A stretch of 57,647 nucleotides of DNA from Arthrobacter sp. GMC3 (GTDB lineage: Bacteria; Actinomycetota; Actinomycetes; Actinomycetales; Micrococcaceae). Below are positions 1 to 8,405 of this stretch, in pieces; within the stretch, counting starts at the first letter, position 1; the number at the start of each line of letters is the position of its first letter. The notes under the pieces were generated by a model that did no database searches, was not told the DNA's origin, and worked only from the letters and a program-made list of their open reading frames with translations. Location of the stretch: contig NZ_PJIO01000007.1 in assembly GCF_002929305.1 (NCBI RefSeq), forward strand, positions 196,034 through 253,680, written 5' to 3'. The translations under genes and the position numbers were made by a program.

Positions 1-2274
1 GCTTTGAGTCAGGCAGCTTTTGATGCCATTCCGGCCATGTATCAGTCTGCGGTGAAGGGTCAGTGGGTTGAGGTTGCCGCTGATGGTTCCTTCACTGCGG
101 AGTTGACGGTGCAGAAGAAGGTGGTTGCTGGGGCTCCGGTTGAGTGGCCTGCGGACGGCAATTTTGGCGCCTACACGTATGCTGCCGGTGGCACTGTGAA
201 CGCCTCGCAGGAACTGTACGCTCCCATCACTGTGGGTGATGCGCCCGTGGTTTCGGCCCCGAAGCTTGCGGTCACACCGGCTGATGGTCTCAAACACGGT
301 TCCACGCTCAGCGTGAGCGGCAGCGGATACGCCCCAGGGAGGGCCATTTACGTGGCCGAAGTAGCCCAAGGCCCCGGCGGAAATACCCGACCGGCCTTGT
401 ACGAACGCGCCCAGCGCGTTCAGGTGCGCGCCGACGGAACATTCGGTCCCCTGGAACTGAGCGTCACCACCGTCTTTGAAAACGGCGGCTTCACTGCCGC
501 GAAGGACCAGCTGTTCATTGCCACCTTCAATTCACCCTTGCTCAATGACAACAAGGACCACGACTACGCCACGGACCGTTCCCAGGATGCCTTCACGGCA
601 TTGACCTGGGCGGATCCGTCAGCGCCGGCGGTTGACCCGGAACCGGAGGGCCCGGTCCCTGCCGTCAGCACCGAAGCAAAGGCCGTTGAGGCTGGAAAGC
701 CCATCACCTTCGCCGGCAGCAACTTCACCCCCGGTGGCGTGCTTGCCTTCACCGAAGGTGAGAACGTGCTGGAAGTCTCCGGACCGGCGTCGCCGGCTAT
801 TGGTGGACTCGACTGGGGCGTGAAGGAGTCCTTCAGGAGCTACCTTGCCGGCCCCATTGCCAACGGCACCATCGCAGCCACCGAAGGCGCCACCATCAAC
901 CAGGACGGCACGCTCCACTTCCCGGCTGCCAGCTACGATGCCGCCGGCAAAGTTGCCGGATTCAAGGGAACCTTGACCATGACTGGTCACGAGGGCGCCC
1001 TGCACATCACTATCAGCAATCTGAGCGTGGACGTGAAGAACAAGACGTTGCGGGCCGATGTCACCAGCAAAGCCGATGGCGGCGCGGTACAGAGCTTCAC
1101 CAACGTTGTGATGGCAAGCCTGGATACCACCGCCGCGAGCACCGACTCGAACGGAGTGAAGGGTGCAAACCTCCCTGCCATGCTCACCGAGGCCGGCGTT
1201 CCCGCCTTCGCGAACTTCTACCAGGCAGGAGCGGTGCTTGATCCGGTGTCCTTCCAGGTGAGTGCACTTGCCCCGGCAACGGACGTTACGGTTGCCGCGG
1301 ACGGCACCTTCGCCGCCACCTGGTCTGTGCCTGCAGGGCAGAAGCCCGGAAAGTACACCGTGACAGCAACTGCCACCACGGCCGATCCAGGGCAGACCTT
1401 GCAAGCGCGCTCCGCCCAGGCACTGCAGGGCCGGGCCGCTCTTGTGGAAACGGCTTTGATCACCTTTGAAATCACGGCCCCGGAGGAGGCGAAGCCAACG
1501 GTTCCACCGACGCCGCTGACCCCCACTACGCCGAACCCCGCCAAGGACCAGTGCACGGCCGGGACCATCGCCAACGGGACGCTGTCCTGGGGCGTGAAGG
1601 AATCCTTCCGCAAGTACATTACGGGGAACATTGCCAAGGGTCGGATCAGCTTCAACGGCCAGGCTGCCACGGCAAGCGACGTCTTCGTCTTCACCGGCGG
1701 AAAGGGAACCATTGACTCCGTCAAGCGAAACGGATCCGTGCAATTCGCTGGCGAAGTTGCCTTCCAGGGGCATGATTACGGTTCAGGATCGGTCCTGTCC
1801 GTCACGTTCAAGAACATCACCTTGGCCATGGACGGCAACGCCGGAACACTGAGCGCCGATGTACTCAGCCGCTCACTGGAATCTGCCACCGCAGGCTCCA
1901 AGCCCGGCACGGACCAGGAATACAAGGGTGCCGTTCTGGCCACCCTGGACCTGGGCAAGGCGGCACTGAATCAGGACTCCACCGTCTATGCGGCATCGGG
2001 TGCCCCTGCGGTTTTGGCGACCAGCGGTGTAGCGCCGTTTGCCGATTTCTATGCGGCTGGCGACGCGCTTGACCCGGTCACTTTTGCCCTAGGCTGCAAC
2101 GCCACGGTTGAGTTGCCCGGCGGCGGGGTGACGCCGCTGGCCTCCGCAACGGCTCCTGTTCTGGCCAAAACCGGCATGCCTGGCATGGAGGCGACAGTGC
2201 TCGGTGCTCTGATGGTTCTGCTTCTGGGTGCAGGCGCCATGACGGGGAACCGTCTGGTGCGCCGACGCCCGTAG
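1..2274 (+). CDS. HtaA-domain haem-binding wall protein, 5' partial
   Basis: The reading frame is open from the first base, so the N-terminus and signal peptide lie upstream. The visible 757 codons contain two HtaA-like domains, from about residues 268 and 527, each opening with WGVKESFR. Each keeps the residues that bind haem in corynebacterial HtaA: a Tyr after FR (FRSY, FRKY), a His (GHEG, GHDY) and a late Tyr (NFYQAG, DFYAAG). A proline-rich linker separates the domains. The C-terminus is LAKTG, a hydrophobic helix and an RRR tail, which fits sortase anchoring; LAxTG is the class E sortase pattern known from actinobacteria. The role inferred is capture of haem at the cell surface and hand-over to an HmuTUV-type importer. 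No such importer is in the window; it could lie upstream. Confidence 0.85.
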   Translation, partial: ALSQAAFDAIPAMYQSAVKGQWVEVAADGSFTAELTVQKKVVAGAPVEWPADGNFGAYTYAAGGTVNASQELYAPITVGDAPVVSAPKLAVTPADGLKHGSTLSVSGSGYAPGRAIYVAEVAQGPGGNTRPALYERAQRVQVRADGTFGPLELSVTTVFENGGFTAAKDQLFIATFNSPLLNDNKDHDYATDRSQDAFTALTWADPSAPAVDPEPEGPVPAVSTEAKAVEAGKPITFAGSNFTPGGVLAFTEGENVLEVSGPASPAIGGLDWGVKESFRSYLAGPIANGTIAATEGATINQDGTLHFPAASYDAAGKVAGFKGTLTMTGHEGALHITISNLSVDVKNKTLRADVTSKADGGAVQSFTNVVMASLDTTAASTDSNGVKGANLPAMLTEAGVPAFANFYQAGAVLDPVSFQVSALAPATDVTVAADGTFAATWSVPAGQKPGKYTVTATATTADPGQTLQARSAQALQGRAALVETALITFEITAPEEAKPTVPPTPLTPTTPNPAKDQCTAGTIANGTLSWGVKESFRKYITGNIAKGRISFNGQAATASDVFVFTGGKGTIDSVKRNGSVQFAGEVAFQGHDYGSGSVLSVTFKNITLAMDGNAGTLSADVLSRSLESATAGSKPGTDQEYKGAVLATLDLGKAALNQDSTVYAASGAPAVLATSGVAPFADFYAAGDALDPVTFALGCNATVELPGGGVTPLASATAPVLAKTGMPGMEATVLGALMVLLLGAGAMTGNRLVRRRP

Positions 2275-2418
2275 CCGAGCCATACGCTCTCTGAGGGGCC
2301 CCGCTGGGTGGTCGGAACTGCATGCCTGCAATGGAATGTTTCAGGTAGTGGTCCGGGCGCCCCGCGGGGCCTTCTTAGGGTGACGGTAGGAATGCCCGGC
2401 TCTGGCAGGATGGTTTGA

Positions 2419-2919
2419 ATGGATGCACAAATGATCTGGACCATCGTCTGCGCGCTGGCCATCCTGGTGGGTGTTACGGGGACCATCGTGCCGGTGTTGC
2501 CGGGGAGCCTGCTCATCGGCATCAGCGTGCTTGCCTGGGCACTCGTGGTGGGAGCGCCCGTAGGCTGGGTGACGTTCGCCGTTGCTGTGGTCTTTGTTGC
2601 TGCCGGCATGCTGTCCAGCGCGGTCCTGACCGGGCGGGCCATGAAGGCCCGTGCGATTCCCGGCCGTTCGGTAATAGCCGGGCTGGTGCTTGGAGTTATC
2701 GGGTTCTTCGTCGTCCCCGTGGTGGGCCTGCTACTGGGTTTCGCGGCCGGGCTGTTCCTCTCCGAGTTCGCGCGCCAGAAGGCGTTCAAGCCGGCCGTTT
2801 CATCGTCTGCGGCTGCCCTGAAAGCAACCGGTCTGGGCATGCTCGCCGAATTCGGCTTCGCATCCCTGGCCGCCGGGACGTGGGCCACCGGAGTGCTGAT
2901 TTACTTCCTGAACCGTTGA
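2419..2919 (+). CDS. DUF456 family membrane protein
   Basis: This 166-residue protein is almost entirely hydrophobic, with about four membrane segments and the glycine-rich loops (GVTGTIVPVLPGSLL near the N-terminus) typical of DUF456 proteins. Their function is unknown. AGGA lies 8 bases before the ATG. CAGGAT followed by seven bases also precedes it, so a leaderless start cannot be excluded. It stands alone between the HtaA-type gene and the two-component genes on the same strand, and nothing links it functionally to either. Confidence 0.75.
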   Translation: MDAQMIWTIVCALAILVGVTGTIVPVLPGSLLIGISVLAWALVVGAPVGWVTFAVAVVFVAAGMLSSAVLTGRAMKARAIPGRSVIAGLVLGVIGFFVVPVVGLLLGFAAGLFLSEFARQKAFKPAVSSSAAALKATGLGMLAEFGFASLAAGTWATGVLIYFLNR

Positions 2920-2947
2920 GGCCCGCGGGATGGCCGCGTTGGGTCAC

Positions 2948-2959
2948 TATACTTAGCGA
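2948..2959 (+). promoter_or_regulatory. Leaderless promoter of response regulator
   Basis: TATACT at 2948-2953 is followed by six bases and the ATG at 2960. No Shine-Dalgarno sequence is present. This spacing puts the transcription start on or beside the A of the ATG, as in leaderless actinobacterial mRNAs. No convincing -35 box is visible. Confidence 0.6.
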
Positions 2960-3331
2960 ATGCTTGAATTTACGGGGAAAAAGGCGCTCATTGTCGAAGA
3001 CGACGATGATATCCGCGGCCTGCTTGAGATTGTCCTTTCACAGATGGGGTTCCACGTGTCCTCGGCGAGCACCGGTGCCAGAGGCCTTGAGCTTGCCCGC
3101 AGTGAAAACCCCGAACTGATCACCTTGGATGTGGGGCTGCCAGATACAAACGGGATTGAGGTCCTGCGTACCTTGCGCACCTTTAGCCAGGAAAGAATTG
3201 TGCTGCTGACATCCCGTGGCCAGCAAAGCGATATCGACGCCGGGATAGAAGCCGGGGCCACCGCCTACCTGCTCAAGCCTTTCAAGCCAGGGTCCCTGCG
3301 CCAAGAACTTGCGGCAATCCTTGGAAAATGA
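2960..3331 (+). CDS. Single-domain response regulator (receiver only)
   Basis: This 123-residue protein is just a receiver domain. It has the acidic cluster VEDDDD near residue 12, the phosphorylatable Asp57 in TLDVGLPD, a Thr/Ser switch region (LLTS) and Lys106 in LLKPF. There is no DNA-binding or enzymatic output domain. It sits directly upstream of a histidine kinase gene, one base apart if the GTG start of that gene is right, so the two are surely co-transcribed. Output is probably by protein-protein contact or by relay to another protein, as for CheY, Spo0F or DivK. That is inference. Confidence 0.85.
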   Translation: MLEFTGKKALIVEDDDDIRGLLEIVLSQMGFHVSSASTGARGLELARSENPELITLDVGLPDTNGIEVLRTLRTFSQERIVLLTSRGQQSDIDAGIEAGATAYLLKPFKPGSLRQELAAILGK

Positions 3332-3332
3332 A

Positions 3333-4994
3333 GTGACGCTAGAGGCTGTGAAGCAATCCGAACCCGTGCGCTGGTGGATGCGGGCTGAACGGGAATTCTT
3401 TCAGCTACGCCAAAACCGCCGGGTGTTGCTCAGCCAGCTGCCCCTGACTCTGACAATGTTGCTGCTTGTTGGGCTCCTGGCCATCATTGATCCGGCACTC
3501 GTAGCCAACCGGGAGTTCTTGCTGGGCATTGCCTTGGTGCTGTTGCTGACAGCCGTTGCCGCGTTCGTGCCGTGGGAAAGATTGCCTCGCCTGGCCCCGT
3601 GTGTTGTTCCGCTGCTGGATTTCATCGCCATCGGCTTCCTTTTTCATGGTGCAACAGTTTCCCTTAACGGCATCTCGTTCTTGTCCGTGTTCCCTGTCTT
3701 GTGGCTGGCCTGGTCGGACATTCCCGCTGTGGCAACACGAGTCATAGCCTTTGTGGGGCCCTTGTGTATCGCCTGGGCGCCCTTTATTTTTGGCAACGTC
3801 GAGCCGAGCAGGGCAGGGATGATCAGGCCCCTGCTCGGGCCGTTCATTCTGCTGGGCCTTGCGACGGCGGCCACCATAGTGACGAAGAGTTTGAACGGGC
3901 AGGCTGCCCGGCTGGCCGATTCTGGCGCTGCCAGCCGACGTCGGGCACGCCAGCTGGATACCATTCTCAATGTCGCCAACGCCGGCGTTGTGGTGGTGGA
4001 TGAATATGGCCGCGACGTGTTGATGAACAAGCACCAGCAGGTCATTCATGCTTTGGCAACCCCTGCCGGTGCCGTAGAACCAGATGAGGGCCAACTGCTC
4101 GTTTTTGGTGCGGACAGGACCACTCCCGTGCCAGAAGAGGACCGTCCTGTCAGGCGGGCGGTCAAGGGTGAGGAGTATTCGGGGGAGCTGTTCTGGCTGG
4201 GCGATGGCGTGCACCAGCAAGCCATGTCGACCTCCGCCCGGCAGATTGTCGCCGACGACGGCAGCAGCCAAGGTGCCGTGGTCGTCTTCCACAACGTCAC
4301 CGATGTCATGCTTGCCATGGAGGCGCAGGAGAATTTTGTCTCCAACGTCTCGCATGAGCTGCGCACGCCCCTGACCTCCATTGTGGGGTACCTGGAGCTG
4401 GCCCTCGATGAGCTTGCGGACCAACCAGAGGCTGCCTATTTGAGGGTTGCCTCCCGCAACGCCGACCGCCTGCTGACCCTCGTGGATGATCTTTTGCGTT
4501 CGGCCAGCGGAGGAATGAGCATTGCTGCCACCGAGGGTGAGTTGAAATCGGTGGTGGAGGCCGGTGTTGCTGCGGCCCAGCCGCATGCCAAGGCGTTGGC
4601 GATCGAGCTGAACTACTCGGTGGAGTCCGGGCTGGCAGGGAAATTCGACGGCGTCAGGATGGGGCAGGCACTGGATAATTTGGTCTCCAATGCCCTGAAG
4701 TACTCCCGACCCGAAAGCGCAGTAGACGTACGAGGGTTCCGTGACGGTGCCGACCTTGTTATTGAAGTGGCCGACGGCGGGCTCGGCATGACTCCGGACG
4801 AGCAGGCACGCCTCTTTACCCGCTTCTACCGCACGGACGGGGCCCGCAGTACCGTCATTCCCGGCGTCGGGCTGGGCCTGTCCATCACGAAGACAATCGT
4901 CGAGGGCCACGACGGAACCATCACTGTTCGCAGCGAAGCCGGTGTGGGCAGTACTTTCACGCTCAGAATTCCCGCGGCCGGGCCCAGGAAGTAG
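3333..4994 (+). CDS. Membrane sensor histidine kinase
   Basis: I choose GTG at 3333 (553 residues) because GGA lies about 8 bases upstream and it avoids overlap with the receiver gene; TTG at 3309 in the same frame lacks a ribosome-binding site. About six membrane helices fill roughly residues 25-190. A PAS-like segment follows (about 205-310), then HisKA with His341 in SHELRTP, and an HATPase domain with N box (DNLVSNALKYS), a G1-type box (VADGGLGM) and G2 (GVGLGLS). The membrane part resembles an integral sensor rather than a periplasmic one. It presumably phosphorylates the receiver protein encoded just upstream. The signal is unknown. Confidence 0.88.
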   Translation: MTLEAVKQSEPVRWWMRAEREFFQLRQNRRVLLSQLPLTLTMLLLVGLLAIIDPALVANREFLLGIALVLLLTAVAAFVPWERLPRLAPCVVPLLDFIAIGFLFHGATVSLNGISFLSVFPVLWLAWSDIPAVATRVIAFVGPLCIAWAPFIFGNVEPSRAGMIRPLLGPFILLGLATAATIVTKSLNGQAARLADSGAASRRRARQLDTILNVANAGVVVVDEYGRDVLMNKHQQVIHALATPAGAVEPDEGQLLVFGADRTTPVPEEDRPVRRAVKGEEYSGELFWLGDGVHQQAMSTSARQIVADDGSSQGAVVVFHNVTDVMLAMEAQENFVSNVSHELRTPLTSIVGYLELALDELADQPEAAYLRVASRNADRLLTLVDDLLRSASGGMSIAATEGELKSVVEAGVAAAQPHAKALAIELNYSVESGLAGKFDGVRMGQALDNLVSNALKYSRPESAVDVRGFRDGADLVIEVADGGLGMTPDEQARLFTRFYRTDGARSTVIPGVGLGLSITKTIVEGHDGTITVRSEAGVGSTFTLRIPAAGPRK

Positions 4995-5002
4995 AAAACA
5001 AC

Positions 5003-5032
5003 GGCTTTATTACTTGCGAGTAACATAAAGCC
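5003..5032 (+). promoter_or_regulatory. Leaderless promoter with overlapping palindromic operator
   Basis: TAACAT at 5021-5026 lies six bases before the ATG at 5033, with no ribosome-binding site, so the mRNA is probably leaderless. The -10 box overlaps a palindrome, TTACT-TGCG-AGTAA (5010-5023), nested in larger arms GGCTTTA (5003-5009) and TAAAGCC (5026-5032). The inner palindrome is the size and form of a TetR-family operator. A repressor there would block RNA polymerase directly. Confidence 0.55.
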
Positions 5033-5602
5033 ATGCACCTGTTCTTTCGCACGTTCTTCCATGTCCTTGTATCCCTGCGCAGACCACGGACCTCCCTGTG
5101 GGCCGAGTCCAGCCTGCCGATGCGTGTCTGGCCCACCGATGTGGACGTGGCCCTGCATATCAGCAACGGCGTATATTTCTCGCTCATGGATCTGGGGCGG
5201 ATCGATCTGATGCTCCGCGCCGGAACATGGCAGCAAATTCTCCGCCGCGGATGGCGCATGGTGGTGGCCATGGAGACCATTACCTTCAGGAAATCCCTGA
5301 AGCTGTGGCAGCGGTACAGCATCGAAACCCGGATGGTCGGCATGGACAAAAGAGCCGTGTACTTTGAGCAGCGGATGGTCTGCCACGGCGAAATATATGC
5401 CACCGCCACGGTGGCCGTGAGGTTCGTGGCCAAGGGTCAGGCAGTGGGGCTCGAGGAGGTCCTGGCCGAATTTGGTGCGCCGCCGCAAGACCTGGTGCTG
5501 CCGGCCTGGATTCACCAATGGCGCACGGACACCGCCTTGCCGAGTACTCGCCGCCCCGCACCGCATGACTGGGTGCGTACGGACGCCGGGATGAGCCGCT
5601 AG
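5033..5602 (+). CDS. Acyl-CoA thioesterase-like protein (hot-dog fold)
   Basis: The 189-residue sequence fits the thioesterase-like superfamily (4HBT_2 type): RVWPTDVDVALHISNG carries the conserved Asp and N-terminal helix start, followed by the LMDLGR segment. The hydrophobic N-terminus (MHLFFRTFFHVLV) is usual for this group, which supports the start even though there is no ribosome-binding site. It probably hydrolyses acyl-CoA or a related thioester; the substrate is unknown. The gene follows the histidine kinase gene by 38 bases but appears to have its own promoter and operator. It converges with the next gene, overlapping it by 4 bases. Confidence 0.78.
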   Translation: MHLFFRTFFHVLVSLRRPRTSLWAESSLPMRVWPTDVDVALHISNGVYFSLMDLGRIDLMLRAGTWQQILRRGWRMVVAMETITFRKSLKLWQRYSIETRMVGMDKRAVYFEQRMVCHGEIYATATVAVRFVAKGQAVGLEEVLAEFGAPPQDLVLPAWIHQWRTDTALPSTRRPAPHDWVRTDAGMSR

Positions 5603-6078
5603 GGAAGCCGCAGGAACACCTTCATGGCGGCCATGGGTCCGCCGCATTGTTCGCTGCCGCCCACCCGGGTCCAATTCATGGCCGTTGACTGCTGTGCCAA
5701 CAAGTTCCCTGCCACGTCAAAGACCCGGAAAGTAAGGGAATTGGGGGGTTGCGAGCCCACATCCAAGACCCAGGAGCCATCAGCCTCGTGAGTTAGCAAA
5801 CTGGCGCTGGCGCCGCCACTGCTGGCATTCTTGGCGAAGGTGGGCGTTAGGGGTACGCACTTGGAGCCGGCACAGGCGGTGACGGCGTTGGCCTTCGCCG
5901 CCGTGCTCGTATCCCCGGCCAGGGTCAGGTTCACCTGGTTGTGCCACGCCGACGGCGGGCAGGAACCTGAGTCCCTGTCCATGACGATGGCGCCGATGAT
6001 GAAGGCCATGCAAAGGGCCGCAACCATGGGAACCAAGACGAGTTCCACACGGCGGCGGGTGAACGGAGTTACGGGCAT
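5599..6078 (-). CDS. Small exported or membrane-anchored protein, unknown
   Basis: This 159-residue protein has a basic N-terminus (RRRVE), one hydrophobic helix at about residues 13-33, and an extracytoplasmic part with four Cys (SCPPS, TACAGSKC, EQCGG) that could form disulfides. The rest looks like a small beta-rich domain. I do not recognise a family. The start is supported by a leaderless-type -10 box. It is convergent with the thioesterase and divergent from the acetyltransferase. Confidence 0.6.
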   Translation of the reverse strand: MPVTPFTRRRVELVLVPMVAALCMAFIIGAIVMDRDSGSCPPSAWHNQVNLTLAGDTSTAAKANAVTACAGSKCVPLTPTFAKNASSGGASASLLTHEADGSWVLDVGSQPPNSLTFRVFDVAGNLLAQQSTAMNWTRVGGSEQCGGPMAAMKVFLRLP

Positions 6079-6090
6079 GCGGCAATGTTA
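6079..6090 (-). promoter_or_regulatory. Leaderless promoter of small exported protein
   Basis: On the minus strand TAACAT (6085-6090) is followed by six bases and the ATG at 6078, with no ribosome-binding site. It has the same hexamer and spacing as the promoter before the thioesterase at 5033. Confidence 0.55.
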
Positions 6091-6141
6091 CCCAATGGTT
6101 CTGAGCGTTTCCCGCGAATAACCGGTGCGTCCCGGACATGC

Positions 6142-6160
6142 GTTCTGCGGGGCCCAGAAC
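6142..6160. repeat. Intergenic palindrome GTTCTG/CAGAAC
   Basis: GTTCTG (6142-6147) and CAGAAC (6155-6160) form inverted arms around seven bases. The 11-mer GTTCTGCGGGG here recurs at 48292-48302, and its core GTTCTGCG recurs at 17848. It lies in the divergent gap before the acetyltransferase gene. Confidence 0.45.
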
Positions 6161-6182
6161 GGTCCGCGGGCATGAGCGGCGC

Positions 6183-6194
6183 TAGGATCTGGGT
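6183..6194 (+). promoter_or_regulatory. Leaderless promoter of acetyltransferase
   Basis: TAGGAT (6183-6188), a common actinobacterial -10 box, is followed by six bases and the ATG at 6195. No ribosome-binding site is present. Confidence 0.6.
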
Positions 6195-6785
6195 ATGTCT
6201 TTTGCGCATCCGGAAGTCCTTGCAGCCATACAGCCTCCCTACCCGATTCGCACGGCCAGGCTTCGCCTGCGCCCTGTGACACACGGGGATGTGGCTGCCA
6301 TCAACGCCTACCGCTCGTTGCCGGGGGTGGCCAGGTATTTGCCGCATCCCCCCCAATCGGTTCAAGACACGGAACTGACGGTGAAATCAATGGCGGCGCA
6401 GTCGGAATTGACCCGGCCGGGCCAATGGCTGGACCTCGCCGTGGAGCACGCTGACTCCGGTGAATTGGTCGGTGAGGTGTTGCTTAAATGGGACGCCGCC
6501 AACCCGCAATGCGGCGAGATTGGCTTCGTTTTTAGCCCGACGGTGCAGGGCCAAGGGGTGGCATATGAGGCGTGCACGGCGGCACTCGATGTCGCGTTCA
6601 GGGAGTTCGGCTGGCACCGGGTGGAAGGCATCTGTGATGCGCGCAATGACAAATCGGCGGCGTTGATGAGCCGGCTGGGTATGCGCGCGGAGGCCAGGTT
6701 CCTTGAGTCCGACTGGTCTAAGGGTGAATGGGTCACCTTGCTTCACTACGGCATCCTGCGCCGGGAATGGCTGGCCCGGGCGTGA
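6195..6785 (+). CDS. GNAT N-acetyltransferase, RimJ/RimL type
   Basis: This 196-residue protein begins its core with TARLRLRPV and keeps the GNAT acetyl-CoA region around GFVFSPTVQGQGVAYEA, followed by CDARNDKSAALMSRLGM, which is typical of the RimJ/RimL branch that acetylates protein N-termini or small amines. The substrate cannot be read from the sequence. Its stop codon overlaps the GTG start of the downstream GntR regulator gene, so the two are translationally coupled. The regulator may control this acetyltransferase or a distant target. Confidence 0.85.
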   Translation: MSFAHPEVLAAIQPPYPIRTARLRLRPVTHGDVAAINAYRSLPGVARYLPHPPQSVQDTELTVKSMAAQSELTRPGQWLDLAVEHADSGELVGEVLLKWDAANPQCGEIGFVFSPTVQGQGVAYEACTAALDVAFREFGWHRVEGICDARNDKSAALMSRLGMRAEARFLESDWSKGEWVTLLHYGILRREWLARA

Positions 6786-7468
6786 CCCTGCTGCAGGCGC
6801 TGGCAAGGCACAAGGAAAGCGGCCCCAACGCCAGGCCCGCGCAAACCGGGATTTGGGTGGCGCAGGTGCTGCGCAACTGCATCAACGACGGCGAACTTGT
6901 CCCCGGCGCCAAGCTCTCCGAGGAGTCTTTGGGAGAGGCGCTGGGGGTCTCCCGGAACACCCTGCGCGAGGCCTTCGCGGCCTTGAGCGCCGAACGTATA
7001 CTCACCCGCATTCCCAACCGCGGCGTTTTTGTGGCCGCCCCCACGGCCGATGATGTGCGTGAAATCTACCGTGTGCGGCGCGTGCTGGAACCGGCGGCCC
7101 TGACCACGGCACCTGCGCCATCGGCGCAAGCACTGGCGGCACTTAGCCAGGTGGCAAAGGAAGGTCTGGCCGCCCGCGCCGCTGCCGACAGCTCCGGCAT
7201 GGCAGATGCCAACCAGAAATTTCATAAACTGGTGGTGGCCCTGGCCAACAGCACCCGGCTCGATGCCCTCATGGCCCAGATCCTGGCCGAAATGCGCCTG
7301 GTGTTCCACGCCATGGCCAAAGACCCCGCCTTCCATGGCAGATTCGTGCTTGAAAACGCCACCATTGTGGGGCTGCTGGTCAAGGGTTCCGGCGGGCAGG
7401 CAGGCCAGGCGATGACCAGCTATCTTGACCGTGCCGAAGCCGAACTGCTGGCCGCTATCCCGGCATAG
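6782..7468 (+). CDS. GntR-family regulator, FCD subfamily
   Basis: I choose GTG at 6782, which overlaps the TGA of the acetyltransferase gene (228 residues); in-frame ATGs at 6728 and 6767 lie deep in that gene. The N-terminal winged helix shows LSEESLGEALGVSRNTLREAF, and the C-terminal FCD ligand domain starts with DVREIYRVRRVLEPAAL and has the metal-binding-type His in NQKFHKLVVAL. Such regulators usually sense small carboxylic acids. The ligand and target are unknown. It converges with the next gene, and the 3' ends overlap by 14 bases. Confidence 0.85.
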   Translation: MTLLQALARHKESGPNARPAQTGIWVAQVLRNCINDGELVPGAKLSEESLGEALGVSRNTLREAFAALSAERILTRIPNRGVFVAAPTADDVREIYRVRRVLEPAALTTAPAPSAQALAALSQVAKEGLAARAAADSSGMADANQKFHKLVVALANSTRLDALMAQILAEMRLVFHAMAKDPAFHGRFVLENATIVGLLVKGSGGQAGQAMTSYLDRAEAELLAAIPA

Positions 7469-8288
7469 TGCGCTGGAACCAGGTGGCGGCGGTCCCCAGA
7501 ACCCCCACCACCACATAGGCACTGACTGGGACAAGCAGCAGCCATTCGCGCCAAGATCCCGCGTTGCCCAGGATGGGCACGGCCAGGTTGCCATTGCGTT
7601 TCCACACCGAGCGCAGCACCGGAATCTTCCGGGCCAGCTTGGGCGGACGCAGGCTCAGCGGCCACATGAGGTTGCACCCGCCGGTGGTGAGGATGTCGCC
7701 AAGAATGTGGGCGCTCACGCCCAAGGCGACGGCCAGCGGGAACCAAAACTGTTCCTGCGGGGCGAAGAAGGTGATGAAGGCGCCTACCGAAAGCCCCACA
7801 ACCCAGGGGAATTTGCGCATGCTGTCGGGGATGAACTTCAGCGCCTTGGCGGCAAAGGCAGCCAGCAGCACGGAGAAGATGCCCGCGCCGGGAAAGATCA
7901 GGCCAAACGGTTCCACGGTGGTAGTCCACATGCCCGCGAGCATGGCAATCGCCACGAAAACGGCCAGGCCCAGCACCGAATGCGTGCCATGCCGGTGACC
8001 GCCGGACAGTTTGCCCACCTCAATGCACATCACATTTGAAAGGGGAGGCAGGGAATGGGCAATGGTGGCGTGGCGGTGGTCGGCGTCGGGCAGCAGCGCC
8101 GCGCCCGCTGTGACAATGGTGCCGGCCAGAACGCCGGCGGCGCTGACGGGCAAAAGCCCCATCCCGACGTCGAACCCTTGCGGCAGGAACGGCAAGGCTT
8201 GCGCGGCCCCGCTCAAATCAACGTGGAATCGGGTGGTGACGGCCAGCCACACGGCGGCACCACTGGCGGCATGGTGGGGTCCCATCAT
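7455..8288 (-). CDS. Membrane-bound metal-dependent hydrolase (YdjM/DUF457 type)
   Basis: I choose ATG at 8288 (277 residues) because AAGGA lies six bases upstream; ATG at 8285 is also possible. Conserved metal-ligand motifs typical of the family are visible: MMGPHHAASGA, LLPDADHRHATIAHS, GGHRHGTHS and HILGDILTTGG. At least five hydrophobic helices separate them. Proteins of this group are called LexA-regulated or inner-membrane hydrolases, but their substrate is unknown. The gene is divergent from the second thioesterase. Confidence 0.8.
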   Translation of the reverse strand: MMGPHHAASGAAVWLAVTTRFHVDLSGAAQALPFLPQGFDVGMGLLPVSAAGVLAGTIVTAGAALLPDADHRHATIAHSLPPLSNVMCIEVGKLSGGHRHGTHSVLGLAVFVAIAMLAGMWTTTVEPFGLIFPGAGIFSVLLAAFAAKALKFIPDSMRKFPWVVGLSVGAFITFFAPQEQFWFPLAVALGVSAHILGDILTTGGCNLMWPLSLRPPKLARKIPVLRSVWKRNGNLAVPILGNAGSWREWLLLVPVSAYVVVGVLGTAATWFQRTMPG

Positions 8289-8393
8289 GGCAAGTCCTTT
8301 CGGCGTAGGTGAATCTTCCGCGTCGAGGAAAATCTGCAAGCTCCACAGTAAGGGCAGGCTCCGACAATCGCCTAGCCGCCGCGGACTTCGGGC

Positions 8394-8405
8394 TAGTGTT
8401 GGCCT
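8394..8405 (+). promoter_or_regulatory. Leaderless promoter of thioesterase at 8406
   Basis: TAGTGT (8394-8399) is followed by six bases and the ATG at 8406. There is no ribosome-binding site. Confidence 0.55.

Noticed and set aside
619..1773. Minus-strand open frame (384 residues) opposite the HtaA-type gene
   Set aside because: It has no motifs and overlaps two clear HtaA domains on the plus strand.
2359..2370. Terminator after the HtaA-type gene
   Set aside because: GCCCCGCGGGGC is a palindrome without loop or T-run, so I cannot call it a terminator.
3405..4910. Minus-strand open frame (501 residues) opposite the histidine kinase
   Set aside because: It lacks recognisable domains, and the plus strand carries a complete kinase.
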